Counted from the stretch's first letter, positions 51,399-60,835 are shown. The stretch: DNA of 64,000 nt from Shewanella marinintestina (GCF_023283845.1 NZ_JAKILC010000017.1:1-64000); one strand, 5' to 3'. Program-made: numbers and translations. Notes: generated by a model not told the origin, from the sequence alone.

Positions 51399-53681
51399 AT
51401 GACCGAAAAAACTGAACAGTTTGCAACCGCGTGGGCAGGTTTCACCGCTGGCGATTGGAAAACTGAAGTCAATGTGCGTGACTTTATTCAAGCTAACTAC
51501 ACTCCTTATGAAGGCGATGAGTCTTTCCTTGCTGGTGCTACTGAAGCAACAACCGAACTTTGGGACAAAGTTATGGTTGGCGTTAAAGAAGAAAACCGCA
51601 CTCACGCTCCTGTAGATTTTGATACTTCACGTGTATCAACAATCACTTCTCACGAAGCGGGTTACATTACTAAAGATCTAGAAACTATCGTTGGTTTACA
51701 AACAGAAGCTCCGCTTAAGCGCGCTATGTTGCCAAACGGTGGTATTCGTATGGTTGAAAGTTCTTGCGCTGCATACGGCCGTGAACTAGACGCTGACGTT
51801 AAATACGTATACTCAGAGCTACGTAAGACACACAACCAAGGTGTGTTCGATATCTACACGCCAGAAATCATGCGTTGTCGTAAGTCTGGCGTTTTGACTG
51901 GTTTACCAGATGCATACGGCCGTGGTCGTATCATTGGTGACTACCGTCGTGTAGCGCTATACGGTATTGATTTCCTAATGGCGGACAAGTTTGCTCAATT
52001 CAGTTCACTTCAGTCTGACTTCGAAACTGGCGAAAACTTGTCTTACACTATGCAACTTCGTGAAGAAATTGCAGAGCAGCATAAAGCTCTAGGTCAAATG
52101 AAGAAGATGGCAGCAAGCTACGGCTTCGACATCTCTCTACCTGCGACTAATGCTCAAGAAGCTATTCAGTGGACTTACTTCGGCTACCTAGCTGCAGTTA
52201 AGAGCCAGAATGGCGCCGCTATGTCTTTAGGTCGTACTTCTAGCTTCCTAGATATCTTCATTGAACGCGACATCAAAAATGGCGTGATCACTGAGCAACA
52301 AGCTCAAGAAATGGTTGACCATTTCGTAATGAAGTTACGTATGGTTCGTTTCCTACGTACTCCAGAATACGATGAGTTATTCTCTGGTGACCCAATCTGG
52401 GCGACTGAGTCTATCGCTGGTATGGGTCTTGACGGTCGTACTCTAGTCACTAAGTCTAGCTTCCGTTTCCTACACACATTGTACAACATGGGTCCTAGCC
52501 CAGAGCCGAACATCACGGTTCTATGGTCTGAGCAATTACCGCTAAACTTCAAGAAGTATGCGTCTAAAGTATCTATCGATACTAGCTCTATCCAGTACGA
52601 AAACGATGACCTAATGCGTCCAGATTTCGAATCTGACGATTACGCTATCGCTTGTTGTGTAAGCCCAATGGTTGTTGGTAAGCACATGCAGTTCTTCGGC
52701 GCGCGTGCAAACCTTGCTAAGACTATGCTGTATGCAATCAACGGCGGTGTTGACGAAAAACTTAACGCTCAAATCGGTCCTAAGTCAGCTCCAATCACTG
52801 ACGAAGTACTAAACTTTGATGACGTTATGGGTCGTTTAGACACTATGATGGACTGGTTAGCAACACAATATGTGTCTGCACTAAACGCTATCCACTTCAT
52901 GCACGACAAGTACTCTTATGAATCTGCTCTAATGGCACTTCATGACAGAGATGTACGTCGTACTATGGCGTGTGGTATCGCAGGTCTTTCTATCACTGCT
53001 GACTCTTTAGCTGCTATCAAGTACGCTACTGTTAAGCCAATCCGTGATGAAAACGGTATTGCTGTAGACTTCGACATCGAAGGCGACTATCCAAAGTTCG
53101 GTAACAACGACCCACGTGTTGATGATATCGCTACTGAATTAGTTGAGCGCTTCATGGCTAAGATCCGTCGCATGAAGATGTACCGCAACGCGATCCCAAC
53201 ACAGTCTATCTTAACCATTACTTCTAACGTTGTTTACGGTAAGAAGACGGGTAACACACCTGACGGTCGTCGTTCTGGCGCGCCATTTGCTCCAGGTGCT
53301 AACCCAATGCACGGTCGTGATGAAAAAGGCGCTATCGCTTCTTTAACATCTGTTGCTAAACTACCATTTGCTCACGCTCAAGACGGTATTTCTTACACCT
53401 TCTCTATCGTACCTAACGCACTAGGTAAAGATGATGATGCACGTAAGACTAACCTTGCAGCGCTTATGGATGGTTACTTCGCTCACAACGATAACCGTGA
53501 AGGTGGTCAACACTTAAACGTTAACGTTATGAACCGCGAAATGCTTGAAGACGCAGTAGTTAACCCAGATAAGTACCCACAGTTAACTATCCGTGTTTCT
53601 GGTTACGCAGTACGTTTTAACTCGCTAACACCAGAGCAACAGCAAGACGTTATTACCCGTACCTTTACTAAAGGTCTGTAA
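51399..53681 (+). CDS. pflB: formate C-acetyltransferase (pyruvate formate-lyase)
   Basis: PFL splits pyruvate with CoA into acetyl-CoA and formate without oxygen. The 760-residue length matches E. coli PflB. The catalytic cysteine pair is Cys419-Cys420 (AIACCVSPM); the glycyl radical is Gly735 in RVSGYAVRFN near the C-terminus. The activator gene pflA follows 64 nt later. AAGG lies about 10 nt before the ATG. Codon choice looks more biased than that of neighbours, as expected for a highly expressed gene. Control by PdhR is indicated by the upstream operator. Confidence 0.98.
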   Translation: MTEKTEQFATAWAGFTAGDWKTEVNVRDFIQANYTPYEGDESFLAGATEATTELWDKVMVGVKEENRTHAPVDFDTSRVSTITSHEAGYITKDLETIVGLQTEAPLKRAMLPNGGIRMVESSCAAYGRELDADVKYVYSELRKTHNQGVFDIYTPEIMRCRKSGVLTGLPDAYGRGRIIGDYRRVALYGIDFLMADKFAQFSSLQSDFETGENLSYTMQLREEIAEQHKALGQMKKMAASYGFDISLPATNAQEAIQWTYFGYLAAVKSQNGAAMSLGRTSSFLDIFIERDIKNGVITEQQAQEMVDHFVMKLRMVRFLRTPEYDELFSGDPIWATESIAGMGLDGRTLVTKSSFRFLHTLYNMGPSPEPNITVLWSEQLPLNFKKYASKVSIDTSSIQYENDDLMRPDFESDDYAIACCVSPMVVGKHMQFFGARANLAKTMLYAINGGVDEKLNAQIGPKSAPITDEVLNFDDVMGRLDTMMDWLATQYVSALNAIHFMHDKYSYESALMALHDRDVRRTMACGIAGLSITADSLAAIKYATVKPIRDENGIAVDFDIEGDYPKFGNNDPRVDDIATELVERFMAKIRRMKMYRNAIPTQSILTITSNVVYGKKTGNTPDGRRSGAPFAPGANPMHGRDEKGAIASLTSVAKLPFAHAQDGISYTFSIVPNALGKDDDARKTNLAALMDGYFAHNDNREGGQHLNVNVMNREMLEDAVVNPDKYPQLTIRVSGYAVRFNSLTPEQQQDVITRTFTKGL

Positions 53682-53702
53682 GTTTAATTAAGTGTCGATT
53701 GG

Positions 53703-53730
53703 GCTGATGCTAGGCTAAGCCAGCATCAGC
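53703..53730 (+). other. hairpin between pflB and pflA
   Basis: GCTGATGCT and AGCATCAGC with inner GGC/GCC pairs form a strong stem-loop directly after pflB. There is no T-run, so it probably acts as an mRNA end-stabiliser or a partial stop, allowing pflB to exceed pflA. Confidence 0.65.
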
Positions 53731-53745
53731 TAAACAGGAGTATAG

Positions 53746-54486
53746 ATGGCAGTTATCGGTCGGATTCATTCAATAGAATCTTTTGGAACAGTAGATGGTC
53801 CGGGCATTCGGTTTATCACCTTTATGCAAGGCTGCTTAATGCGCTGTCTATACTGCCATAACCGCGACACTTGGGACTTACACGGTGGTAAAGAAATGAA
53901 AGTCGATGACTTAATGAGTCAAATCATTAGTTATCGACCTTTTCTTGAAGCCAGTGGCGGTGGTGTGACCGCAAGTGGCGGCGAAGCAATTTTACAAGCA
54001 GACTTCGTAGCTGAGCTTTTCAAAGCCTGTAAAAAAGAAGGTATTCATACCTGTCTTGATACCAACGGTTTTGTTCGTAAACACACACCGATTATCGATG
54101 AATTACTCGATAACACAGATTTGGTGATGCTAGATATCAAACAGATTGATGATGCAAAGCATATCGATCTAACCAATGTCAGCAACCAGCGTACGCTTCA
54201 GTTTGCAGAATACCTGCACAAGCGTGGGCAAAAAACTTGGATTAGATACGTGGTAGTTGGTGGTTACACCGACGATATCCCATCAGCGCAGGCTCTTGCT
54301 GAATTTATTCAACCTATGACTAACGTGGAAAAGGTCGAGTTACTCCCTTATCACGAACTAGGTAAGCATAAGTGGGAAGCGATGGGAGAGAAATATGAAC
54401 TTAATGATATTTCTCCACCTAGTAAAGAGACCATGGAACTGATAAAGCAAACTTTTACCAATTTAGGTATTAACGCAGTTTATTAA
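53746..54486 (+). CDS. pflA: pyruvate formate-lyase activating enzyme
   Basis: PflA is a radical SAM enzyme that makes the glycyl radical on PFL. The [4Fe-4S] cluster ligands are Cys30, Cys34 and Cys37 (GCLMRCLYCHNRD), followed by the GGE motif SGGEAIL. At 246 residues it matches the family. ACAGGAG lies before the ATG. It is the second gene of the pflBA operon. Confidence 0.98.
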   Translation: MAVIGRIHSIESFGTVDGPGIRFITFMQGCLMRCLYCHNRDTWDLHGGKEMKVDDLMSQIISYRPFLEASGGGVTASGGEAILQADFVAELFKACKKEGIHTCLDTNGFVRKHTPIIDELLDNTDLVMLDIKQIDDAKHIDLTNVSNQRTLQFAEYLHKRGQKTWIRYVVVGGYTDDIPSAQALAEFIQPMTNVEKVELLPYHELGKHKWEAMGEKYELNDISPPSKETMELIKQTFTNLGINAVY

Positions 54487-54509
54487 TATTGCGGGGAAAA
54501 CGGGAAGTG

Positions 54510-54962
54510 CTACAGCTCTTCCCAATAGCTAGCGTCTAAGCGCTCGAAAGCGGCCTTTAAAATGAGTGCCATATCGAAATAACATGCTTTAGCGCCAAGC
54601 GGTCGGCAATTAACACCTAATTGGATTAATTTAGTCGACAATTGGTTGCCCCAATCAAGTAATGAAAGCGGCAGTGGATGGCGAGCACGCCAACCTAACC
54701 AAAGTAAGCCTTGAATAGGCAAGCTGATAAAGAATAACGCGATAGTTATCGCCTGGGGTAAATAGCTCCAACCGTGCAAGTATAGCTGACTCGCTGCCGC
54801 TAATATGGCCAATAATGGCATTAACGGTAGAGCAAGTTTAGTGGCTCGCATAACGCGATACTCAGGAAAGTAAAAACTGAGTTGTCGAACCATAGGCCAA
54901 GTCTTCATATAACGACGACCTTCGCCCAAGGTTTTGAGAACTTGAATGCTCAAAGATGGCAC
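54510..54962 (-). CDS. yfbV: YfbV (DUF412) inner-membrane protein
   Basis: The 150-residue protein has two hydrophobic helices (about 44-62 and 68-90) and matches E. coli YfbV through KTWPM, RVMRATK, LFFISLPIQGLLWLGWRA and the C-terminal LKAAFERLD. YfbV is implicated in insulating the Ter macrodomain from others. It is divergent from ackA as in E. coli. It converges with pflA across about 23 bp. Confidence 0.88.
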   Translation of the reverse strand: MPSLSIQVLKTLGEGRRYMKTWPMVRQLSFYFPEYRVMRATKLALPLMPLLAILAAASQLYLHGWSYLPQAITIALFFISLPIQGLLWLGWRARHPLPLSLLDWGNQLSTKLIQLGVNCRPLGAKACYFDMALILKAAFERLDASYWEEL

Positions 54963-55043
54963 CTATAAATAAAAAGAACAGCCTAACTTTAGCATAAACA
55001 CTCAGCATGCCCCAAGGGCTAGCGCAGAGTAAGACACAAATTT

Positions 55044-55060
55044 TGCTCTTTTGAAGAGCA
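55044..55060. promoter_or_regulatory. palindrome in the yfbV/ackA intergenic region
   Basis: TGCTCTTTTGAAGAGCA has perfect 7-bp arms with a 3-nt centre. It lies 89 nt from the ackA start. Its binding protein is not known to me; an operator for ackA-pta or yfbV is possible. Confidence 0.35.
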
Positions 55061-55148
55061 TACTTTACGACTTCGGCTATAGTTGCCATAGAAGTTTTGT
55101 TACTGGGTGGATCAAACGGATCCACTATTTATTGCAAAAGGTTTAAAC

Positions 55149-56345
55149 ATGTCAAACAAACTGGTACTGGTGCTTAACTGTGGTAGTTCATCTCTTAAGT
55201 TTGCCGTTATTGATGCGCTAACTGGTGATGACCAAATTTCAGGTCTAGCTGAATGTTTTGGTCTTGAAGATTCAAGAATCAAATGGAAAGTTAATGGCCA
55301 GAAAAGTGAAGCTAGCCTAGGTGCTTTCACTGCTCACAGAGAAGCTGTTGAATACATTGTTAACGACATTCTAGGTGCTCACCCAGAAATCGCTGCCGAG
55401 ATCCAAGCAATTGGTCACCGTGTAGTACACGGCGGTGAGAAATTCACTCGCTCAGTAATCATTGACGAATCAGTTATTCAAGGTATTGAAGACTGTGCAA
55501 CTTTAGCACCTCTTCACAACCCAGCTCACCTAATCGGTATTCGTGCAGCGCAAGCATCATTCCCTGCACTACCACAAGTAGCTGTGTTTGATACTGCGTT
55601 CCACCAGACTATGCCAGAAAAAGCATACATCTACGCACTGCCATACAAGCTATACCGCGAAAATGCTATCCGTCGCTATGGCATGCACGGTACTAGCCAC
55701 CTATTCATCAGCCGCGAAGCCGCTGCTGCACTAGGTAAAGACGAAGCTGACACAAACATCATTTGTGCTCACTTAGGTAACGGCGCATCTGTTACTGCTA
55801 TTAAAGGCGGTAAGAGTGTTGATACTTCTATGGGTCTAACTCCACTAGAAGGTTTGGTAATGGGTACACGTTGTGGTGACGTTGATCCTTCAGTTATCTT
55901 CCACCTAGTTAACCGTTTAGGTTACACACTAGACGAAGTTGAGTCAGTACTTAACAAGCAAAGTGGTCTGCTAGGTATTTCTGAACTAACTAACGATTGC
56001 CGTGGCATCGAAGAAGGTTTCGAGCAAGGTCATAAAGGCGCAACGCTAGCACTAGAAATCTTCTGCTACCGTTTAGCTAAGTACATCGCTTCTTACACAG
56101 TGCCACTAGAGCGTCTTGACGCAGTTGTGTTCACTGGTGGTATCGGTGAAAACTCTGATCTAATCCGTGAGAAAGTTCTTAATTCTCTAGCGATCTTCAA
56201 CTTCAACGTTGATAAAGAGCGTAACGCTGCAGCTCGTTTCGGTAACGGTGGCCAAATCACTACTGATGAAGGTACTGTTGCTATGGTTATCCCTACTAAT
56301 GAAGAGTGGGTTATTGCGCAAGACGCAATCGAGCTAATCAAGTAA
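55149..56345 (+). CDS. ackA: acetate kinase
   Basis: AckA converts acetyl phosphate and ADP to acetate and ATP, ending the acetate branch of fermentation. The 398-residue protein has the ASKHA motifs NCGSSSLKF (8-16), HRVVHGG, HGTSH and FTGGIGENS. I chose ATG 55149 because AAGG lies 7 nt upstream and the sequence MSNKLVLVLNCGSSS starts exactly as in AckA; the upstream frame adds 14 residues. pta follows 102 nt later. Confidence 0.98.
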   Translation: MSNKLVLVLNCGSSSLKFAVIDALTGDDQISGLAECFGLEDSRIKWKVNGQKSEASLGAFTAHREAVEYIVNDILGAHPEIAAEIQAIGHRVVHGGEKFTRSVIIDESVIQGIEDCATLAPLHNPAHLIGIRAAQASFPALPQVAVFDTAFHQTMPEKAYIYALPYKLYRENAIRRYGMHGTSHLFISREAAAALGKDEADTNIICAHLGNGASVTAIKGGKSVDTSMGLTPLEGLVMGTRCGDVDPSVIFHLVNRLGYTLDEVESVLNKQSGLLGISELTNDCRGIEEGFEQGHKGATLALEIFCYRLAKYIASYTVPLERLDAVVFTGGIGENSDLIREKVLNSLAIFNFNVDKERNAAARFGNGGQITTDEGTVAMVIPTNEEWVIAQDAIELIK

Positions 56346-56447
56346 TAAAGCAAGATAATACGGCTAATACTCAGTATTAGCCGTAGTTAGCGCAGTAAAG
56401 ATTTTAGTCATACTTTGTATGGCATCACCGAGTTCCAAGAGGTCAAT

Positions 56448-58595
56448 ATGTCTCGTAACATTATGCTCATTCCAGTGGGTACCGGCGTTGGTTTAACTTC
56501 CATCAGCCTAGGTATGGTTCGTGCACTTGAACGCCATGGCGTTAAAGTACGCTTTTTCAAGCCAATCGCCCAACAACGTCCAAACGACAATGGTCCAGAG
56601 CGCTCTACGACAATTCTGAGCAAGTCTCCAACTGTTAATCCACTCGAGCCATTCGAGATGGATCACGCAGAAAAGCTAATTCGTGCAGACCAAACTGACG
56701 TGTTGATGGAGCAAATTATTGCTCGTGCAACAGAATGTGCTGATGATACTGAAACCTTGATCGTTGAAGGTTTGGTGCAAACTCGTAACCATCCTTTCTC
56801 TAGCGATGTTAACCACGCAATCGCTAAAGCACTTGATGCAGACATCATTTTTGTTGCTACACCAGGCAACGAAAGCGCTACAGCATTAATGAACCGCCTA
56901 GAGATTTCTCATAACTCTTGGGGTGGATCTGAAAACAAGCGTCTAATTGGTGCCATTATCAATAAAATTGGCGCTCCAGTTGATGACGAAGGTCGTGCGC
57001 GCCCTGACCTATCAGAAGTATTTGACCATGACGAAATGCCGCGTCCAGACGCAGCAAGCATGTTCCAACTTCCAGGTAAGAGCCCACTACGTATTTTAGG
57101 TAGCGTGCCTTACAACCTAGATCTTGTTGCCCCACGTGCATCTGATCTGGCTAAGCACTTAAGCGCTAAAATCATCAACGCTGGTGAGATGAACACTCGT
57201 CGTATGCGTAAGGTGACTTTCTGTGCTCGTAGCATTCCTAATATGGTTACCCATATTAAAACTGACTCACTACTAGTGACTTCAGGCGACCGCTCAGACG
57301 TTATCGTATCTGCATGTCTTGCATCTATGAATGGCGTTAAAGTTGGCGCACTACTACTAACTGGCGGTTATGAGCCAGAGCCACAAATCATGGAGCTTTG
57401 TGAACAAGCTTTTGAAACCGGCTTACCAGTATTCTTAATCGATACTAACACTTGGCAAACAGCGCTAAACATCCAGCGTTTCGATCACGAAGTGCCTGTA
57501 GATGACGCTGTACGTATTGAACAAGTTCAAGAATACGTTGCCAGCCACATCGACCAAAACTGGGTTGAGAGCATCACTAAGAACTCTCCACGTGAACACC
57601 GTCTATCGCCACCTGCATTCCGTTACAAGCTAACTGAACTTGCTCGTGCTGCGCGTAAGACTGTTGTACTGCCAGAAGGTGATGAGCCAAGAACAATCGA
57701 AGCTGCAGCTATTTGTGCTGAACGTGGTATCGCTCGTTGCGTGCTTTTAGGTAACCGCGAAGAGATCGAGCGTATTGCCAGCCAACAAGGTGTTGTATTA
57801 GGTGAAGGCGTAGAAATCGTTGATCCTGAAACATCACGCAGCCGTTACGTTGAAGCTATGGTTGAGCTACGTCGTGGTAAAGGCCTAACTGAAGTTGTTG
57901 CTAAAGAGCAATTAGAAGACAACATGGTACTGGGTACTATGATGCTTGCTCAAGGCGAAGTAGACGGTATTGTTTCTGGTGCGGTTAACACCACAGCGAA
58001 CACAATTCGTCCACCACTACAGTTAATCAAAACTGCACCAGGTTCAAACCTAGTCTCGTCTATCTTCTTCATGCTAATGCCTGATCAAGTATACATCTAC
58101 GGTGACTGTGCGATTAACCCAGATCCAAGCGCTGAGCAGTTAGCTGATATCGCGATTCAATCTGCAGAATCTGCAATTGCATTTGGTATTGAGCCACGCG
58201 TTGCAATGATCAGTTACTCTACCGGTAGTTCAGGTACAGGTTCAGACGTTGATAAAGTTCGTGAAGCGACTCGTATTGCTCAAGAAAGACGTCCAGATCT
58301 CATGATCGACGGTCCTCTACAGTACGATGCGGCAGTGATGCCAAACGTTGCTCGCTCTAAAGCGCCTAACAGCCCTGTTGCTGGTCAAGCGACTGTATTC
58401 GTATTCCCAGATCTAAACACGGGTAATACAACATACAAAGCGGTACAACGTAGTGCTGACTTGATCTCTATTGGTCCAATGCTTCAAGGTATGCGTAAGC
58501 CTGTGAACGATCTATCACGCGGCGCGCTAGTAGACGATATCGTTTACACCATCGCTCTAACTGCGATTCAAGCGGCTCAAAACGAACAAGCTTAA
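56448..58595 (+). CDS. pta: phosphate acetyltransferase (three-domain Pta)
   Basis: Pta converts acetyl-CoA and phosphate to acetyl phosphate. The 715-residue enterobacterial-type enzyme has an N-terminal P-loop-like domain (1-about 220, VGTGVGLTS), a DRTGG regulatory domain (about 230-340) and the C-terminal catalytic domain (about 385-715, with FVFPDLNTGN). GAGG lies 5 nt before the ATG at 56448; the upstream frame adds 11 residues. With ackA and pflBA it completes pyruvate to acetate plus ATP and formate. Confidence 0.97.
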   Translation: MSRNIMLIPVGTGVGLTSISLGMVRALERHGVKVRFFKPIAQQRPNDNGPERSTTILSKSPTVNPLEPFEMDHAEKLIRADQTDVLMEQIIARATECADDTETLIVEGLVQTRNHPFSSDVNHAIAKALDADIIFVATPGNESATALMNRLEISHNSWGGSENKRLIGAIINKIGAPVDDEGRARPDLSEVFDHDEMPRPDAASMFQLPGKSPLRILGSVPYNLDLVAPRASDLAKHLSAKIINAGEMNTRRMRKVTFCARSIPNMVTHIKTDSLLVTSGDRSDVIVSACLASMNGVKVGALLLTGGYEPEPQIMELCEQAFETGLPVFLIDTNTWQTALNIQRFDHEVPVDDAVRIEQVQEYVASHIDQNWVESITKNSPREHRLSPPAFRYKLTELARAARKTVVLPEGDEPRTIEAAAICAERGIARCVLLGNREEIERIASQQGVVLGEGVEIVDPETSRSRYVEAMVELRRGKGLTEVVAKEQLEDNMVLGTMMLAQGEVDGIVSGAVNTTANTIRPPLQLIKTAPGSNLVSSIFFMLMPDQVYIYGDCAINPDPSAEQLADIAIQSAESAIAFGIEPRVAMISYSTGSSGTGSDVDKVREATRIAQERRPDLMIDGPLQYDAAVMPNVARSKAPNSPVAGQATVFVFPDLNTGNTTYKAVQRSADLISIGPMLQGMRKPVNDLSRGALVDDIVYTIALTAIQAAQNEQA

Positions 58596-58619
58596 TTAGC
58601 CTCGTTTTAATCCCAATAA

Positions 58620-58646
58620 AAAGCCTGCATTTGCAGGCTTTTTTGT
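58620..58646 (+). terminator. rho-independent terminator after pta
   Basis: AAGCCTGCA and TGCAGGCTT with a short loop and a TTTTT tail, 25 nt past the stop. Confidence 0.88.
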
Positions 58647-58729
58647 ATTTAAATTTTTATTAAGTCAGCTTATTCTTAAAAACGTATTACCTAGAAACTA
58701 CTCAGAAAGCAGACTATTAATAGACAGAA

Positions 58730-59080
58730 CTACTTATAAACCGGGCTATCGTAATGGTGTCCTTCATCACTGTAAGCGGTAACGATTGCATCTTCCACTA
58801 AGCCTGTTTCAGCTTGCACTTGAGTTTCAAAAAAGTTCTTAATTTGCTGGCGGTTACCGTGAGCAGCCCAGGCTTCAGCATTTTGCCAGATCTCGTTAAA
58901 CACAATCGGATATTCATTACGCGTGGCACTAGGATGGTCAATCTGACGGGTGAGCATATATTGAATACATCCCTCTTCCCGGTATGAGTCCGGCTCTAGT
59001 GCCTTTAATACCTCAAACAACTCAGACTCCTTACCCGGCTTTGGTTTAAATTGAGCTAAAACATAAACGCGACTAGACAT
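58730..59080 (-). CDS. antibiotic biosynthesis monooxygenase (ABM) domain protein
   Basis: The 116-residue protein has the ferredoxin-like ABM fold: VYVLAQFKPKPGKESELFEVL, then EEGCIQYMLTRQ and NEIWQNAEAWAAHG. Relatives (for example YgiN) are small quinol monooxygenases or similar. The substrate is unknown. The ATG at 59080 is chosen because GGGG lies 7 nt upstream; the frame stays open for 8 more codons. It is a single gene. Confidence 0.82.
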   Translation of the reverse strand: MSSRVYVLAQFKPKPGKESELFEVLKALEPDSYREEGCIQYMLTRQIDHPSATRNEYPIVFNEIWQNAEAWAAHGNRQQIKNFFETQVQAETGLVEDAIVTAYSDEGHHYDSPVYK

Positions 59081-59633
59081 AATAAATCCCCTGTACTTAA
59101 TCATTTCATCGATAATAGAGGAGTTTTATAGCAAATAATAGCAAGGTGATAAATGTGGCGTTAAATTAGCTATGTAACTTTTATTGATAATAACAAGTAG
59201 CATATTTACGCGCATAAACGGTACAAAGACACAGCTTTAAACGTTGCTAAAACCCAATAGAGCCCAACAAACAATGCCACTACTTTTGCGTATTTTCTAA
59301 CTATGAAGACGGGATAAAAACGATCCCGAGATCTTTTAAGGATAAAGAATTGAGATGATTCAGGCAGAAATTAACAAGATAAATATTAGACAAAACATAA
59401 TGTATCAAAAAATAACCAGCACTTTTACCAGTTAAATATCAGCAACTTAACCATGTTAAAAATAGTCTTCAACATGGTTATCCACAGATTCTGTGGATAA
59501 CCTTTTTAAGTCATCCATACAGATATGCCTCAGATCTTCTTTTAGGTCAAGCTTTAGATAAGATCTAAGCTGATTTTCTTGCGTTAGCCCTTGATAATCG
59601 TGATACTGAGTAAAATTCTTAATTAATGAAAAC
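59081..59633. other. intergenic region with inverted DnaA boxes
   Basis: About 550 bp without a well-supported gene. It contains CGGGAT/ATCCCG (59310-59328) and, at 59476-59502, the DnaA-box hairpin listed separately. A minus-strand frame of up to 64 residues covers 59456-59650 but has no ribosome-binding site and overlaps the start of the divergent lipoprotein gene. Confidence 0.5.
59476..59502. promoter_or_regulatory. inverted pair of perfect DnaA boxes (terminator-like hairpin)
   Basis: GGTTATCCACAG and CTGTGGATAACC (12-bp arms, ATT loop) each contain the consensus DnaA box: TTATCCACA at 59478-59486 and TGTGGATAA at 59492-59500. On the plus strand the hairpin is followed by TTTTT, so it could equally be a terminator. 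Confidence 0.6.
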
Positions 59634-60098
59634 ATGATTAAAATTGTCATTTTGATTATTACTTGTTTCGGCCTTTCTGCTTGTAATCCATCAGAGAACG
59701 CTAGTAAAGATATTAGCGCTGATGCTAAGCCTTCCCTTCGAACTCCTGAATTATCGTCTCTAGGCTTTCTTAACGCAGTCTATAATGACAAAGATATCGA
59801 GAAAGCAAAATTTTACGTTGACGAACCTTTAAAAGAGCTCCTCGGTCATTACTATATTGCTGCTGCGGTGCAACGCAACATGCTCAATTTATCGATGGCT
59901 CACGTAGAGCTTGAGGTTGACGAAATTGATATTGATTTCTTTCGTAAGTTTACAGACGATGTAACTGTTATTGTAAAAATGAAAGGCCTACGTGGCGGAC
60001 AGCATTGGGTGGACGATAGAACATTACGCCTAAATAAGCGCAACGGTAACTGGATAATTGTCGAAATAATGCCAGAAAAGCGGCAAGTGAACGGCTAA
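59634..60098 (+). CDS. hypothetical lipoprotein
   Basis: The 154-residue precursor has a lipoprotein signal peptide with lipobox LSAC (Cys17). After it a polar linker (20-45) leads to a compact alpha/beta domain (about 45-150) with NAVYNDKDIEKAKFYVDEPL, in the manner of SnoaL/NTF2-like or DUF4878-type domains, but I do not assign a family. It may be membrane-anchored. No strong ribosome site is visible before the ATG. It stands alone. Confidence 0.7.
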   Translation: MIKIVILIITCFGLSACNPSENASKDISADAKPSLRTPELSSLGFLNAVYNDKDIEKAKFYVDEPLKELLGHYYIAAAVQRNMLNLSMAHVELEVDEIDIDFFRKFTDDVTVIVKMKGLRGGQHWVDDRTLRLNKRNGNWIIVEIMPEKRQVNG

Positions 60099-60236
60099 AC
60101 CTTATTATCAATCATCCGCTGTCAATATTGCACCCACTTGCACGATCAAAAGTATTACAGTGAGCAGGCGTTACCTATCTTATACCAATCAATATGGTGA
60201 CGGTTTCTTATGCTAGTTTAGCGACAAACCAACAAA

Positions 60237-60264
60237 AAATAGCAACCCTTAGGTTGCTATTTTG
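60237..60264. terminator. rho-independent terminator
   Basis: AAAATAGCAACC and GGTTGCTATTTT with a CTTA loop, A/T-rich on both sides. It can serve the lipoprotein gene on one strand and the small-peptide gene on the other. Confidence 0.8.
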
Positions 60265-60327
60265 TCTTAAGACTCTAGTTACAGTTTGTCGTGTTCCACG
60301 CTATAACTGAGTTCTTAGCAATTTTCC

Positions 60328-60426
60328 TTAATCTAAAAACGCTTCTTCATCCATTTCAACTGGTAGAGACTCTAACATCTCATCTTGTAGTTGGTAATAT
60401 GCGCCTTCATATTCCTGAATTTCCAT
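60328..60426 (-). CDS. short acidic peptide, 32 residues
   Basis: The frame encodes MEIQEYEGAYYQLQDEMLES and ends EAFLD. GGAG lies 5 nt before the ATG (CCGGAGTCGTTATG), a better site than those of many known genes in this window. The peptide is strongly acidic (about ten Asp or Glu) and has no cysteine or signal. The frame stays open upstream to 60522, but the added part lacks a ribosome site. No homologue is known to me. Confidence 0.45.
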   Translation of the reverse strand: MEIQEYEGAYYQLQDEMLESLPVEMDEEAFLD

Positions 60427-60835
60427 AACGACTCCGGATCTTTGATTAAGGTGTAGGGTAAAGAGGCATGTCATCAAAAGTGTGACATTTAGCCTTTTTT
60501 CAAAAATATGCCAAATATGCATAGTTCTTAATTCGGAGTATAACAGTTCGTCAGCAGCACTTACAGAAAACTTTCACTATTATTCTAAAAAAACAGCAAA
60601 AAACACCTAAAACCCTCTAAAAAGCATCAATAACGGTTACCAGAAGTGAAAGGCTTTCAGTTTAATATTCACTTTTACGCTTAACAGCCTACTTTTTTGT
60701 GTTCAAATATTATACTAACCGTTCCACTTTTCGCCCTTTACCTCACCCCATTAGGTTATAGATAGGCTTATTTAGCACAAAACAGGCATAAAAAAGGCCA
60801 AACATCTTGTTTGGCCTATCGCTACTTTCTAAAAA
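60427..60835. other. intergenic region
   Basis: About 400 bp without a supported gene, AT-rich, with the methyltransferase terminator at its right end. The promoter of the short acidic peptide should lie near 60430-60560. Confidence 0.4.
60790..60818 (-). terminator. rho-independent terminator after the methyltransferase gene
   Basis: On the minus strand AGGCCAAAC and GTTTGGCCT with a 5-nt loop are followed by TTTTTATG. It is 18 nt past the stop. Confidence 0.85.

Noticed and set aside
59309..59335. CGGGAT/ATCCCG hairpin as a terminator
   Set aside because: The stem is only six pairs and the T-run does not follow directly; no upstream gene needs it.
59456..59650. Minus-strand frame of up to 64 residues between the ABM gene and the lipoprotein gene
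   Set aside because: It has no ribosome-binding site, overlaps the start of a clear lipoprotein gene, and its 3' end is the DnaA-box hairpin. The amino-acid make-up is protein-like, so it is not excluded, but support is too weak for a gene call.
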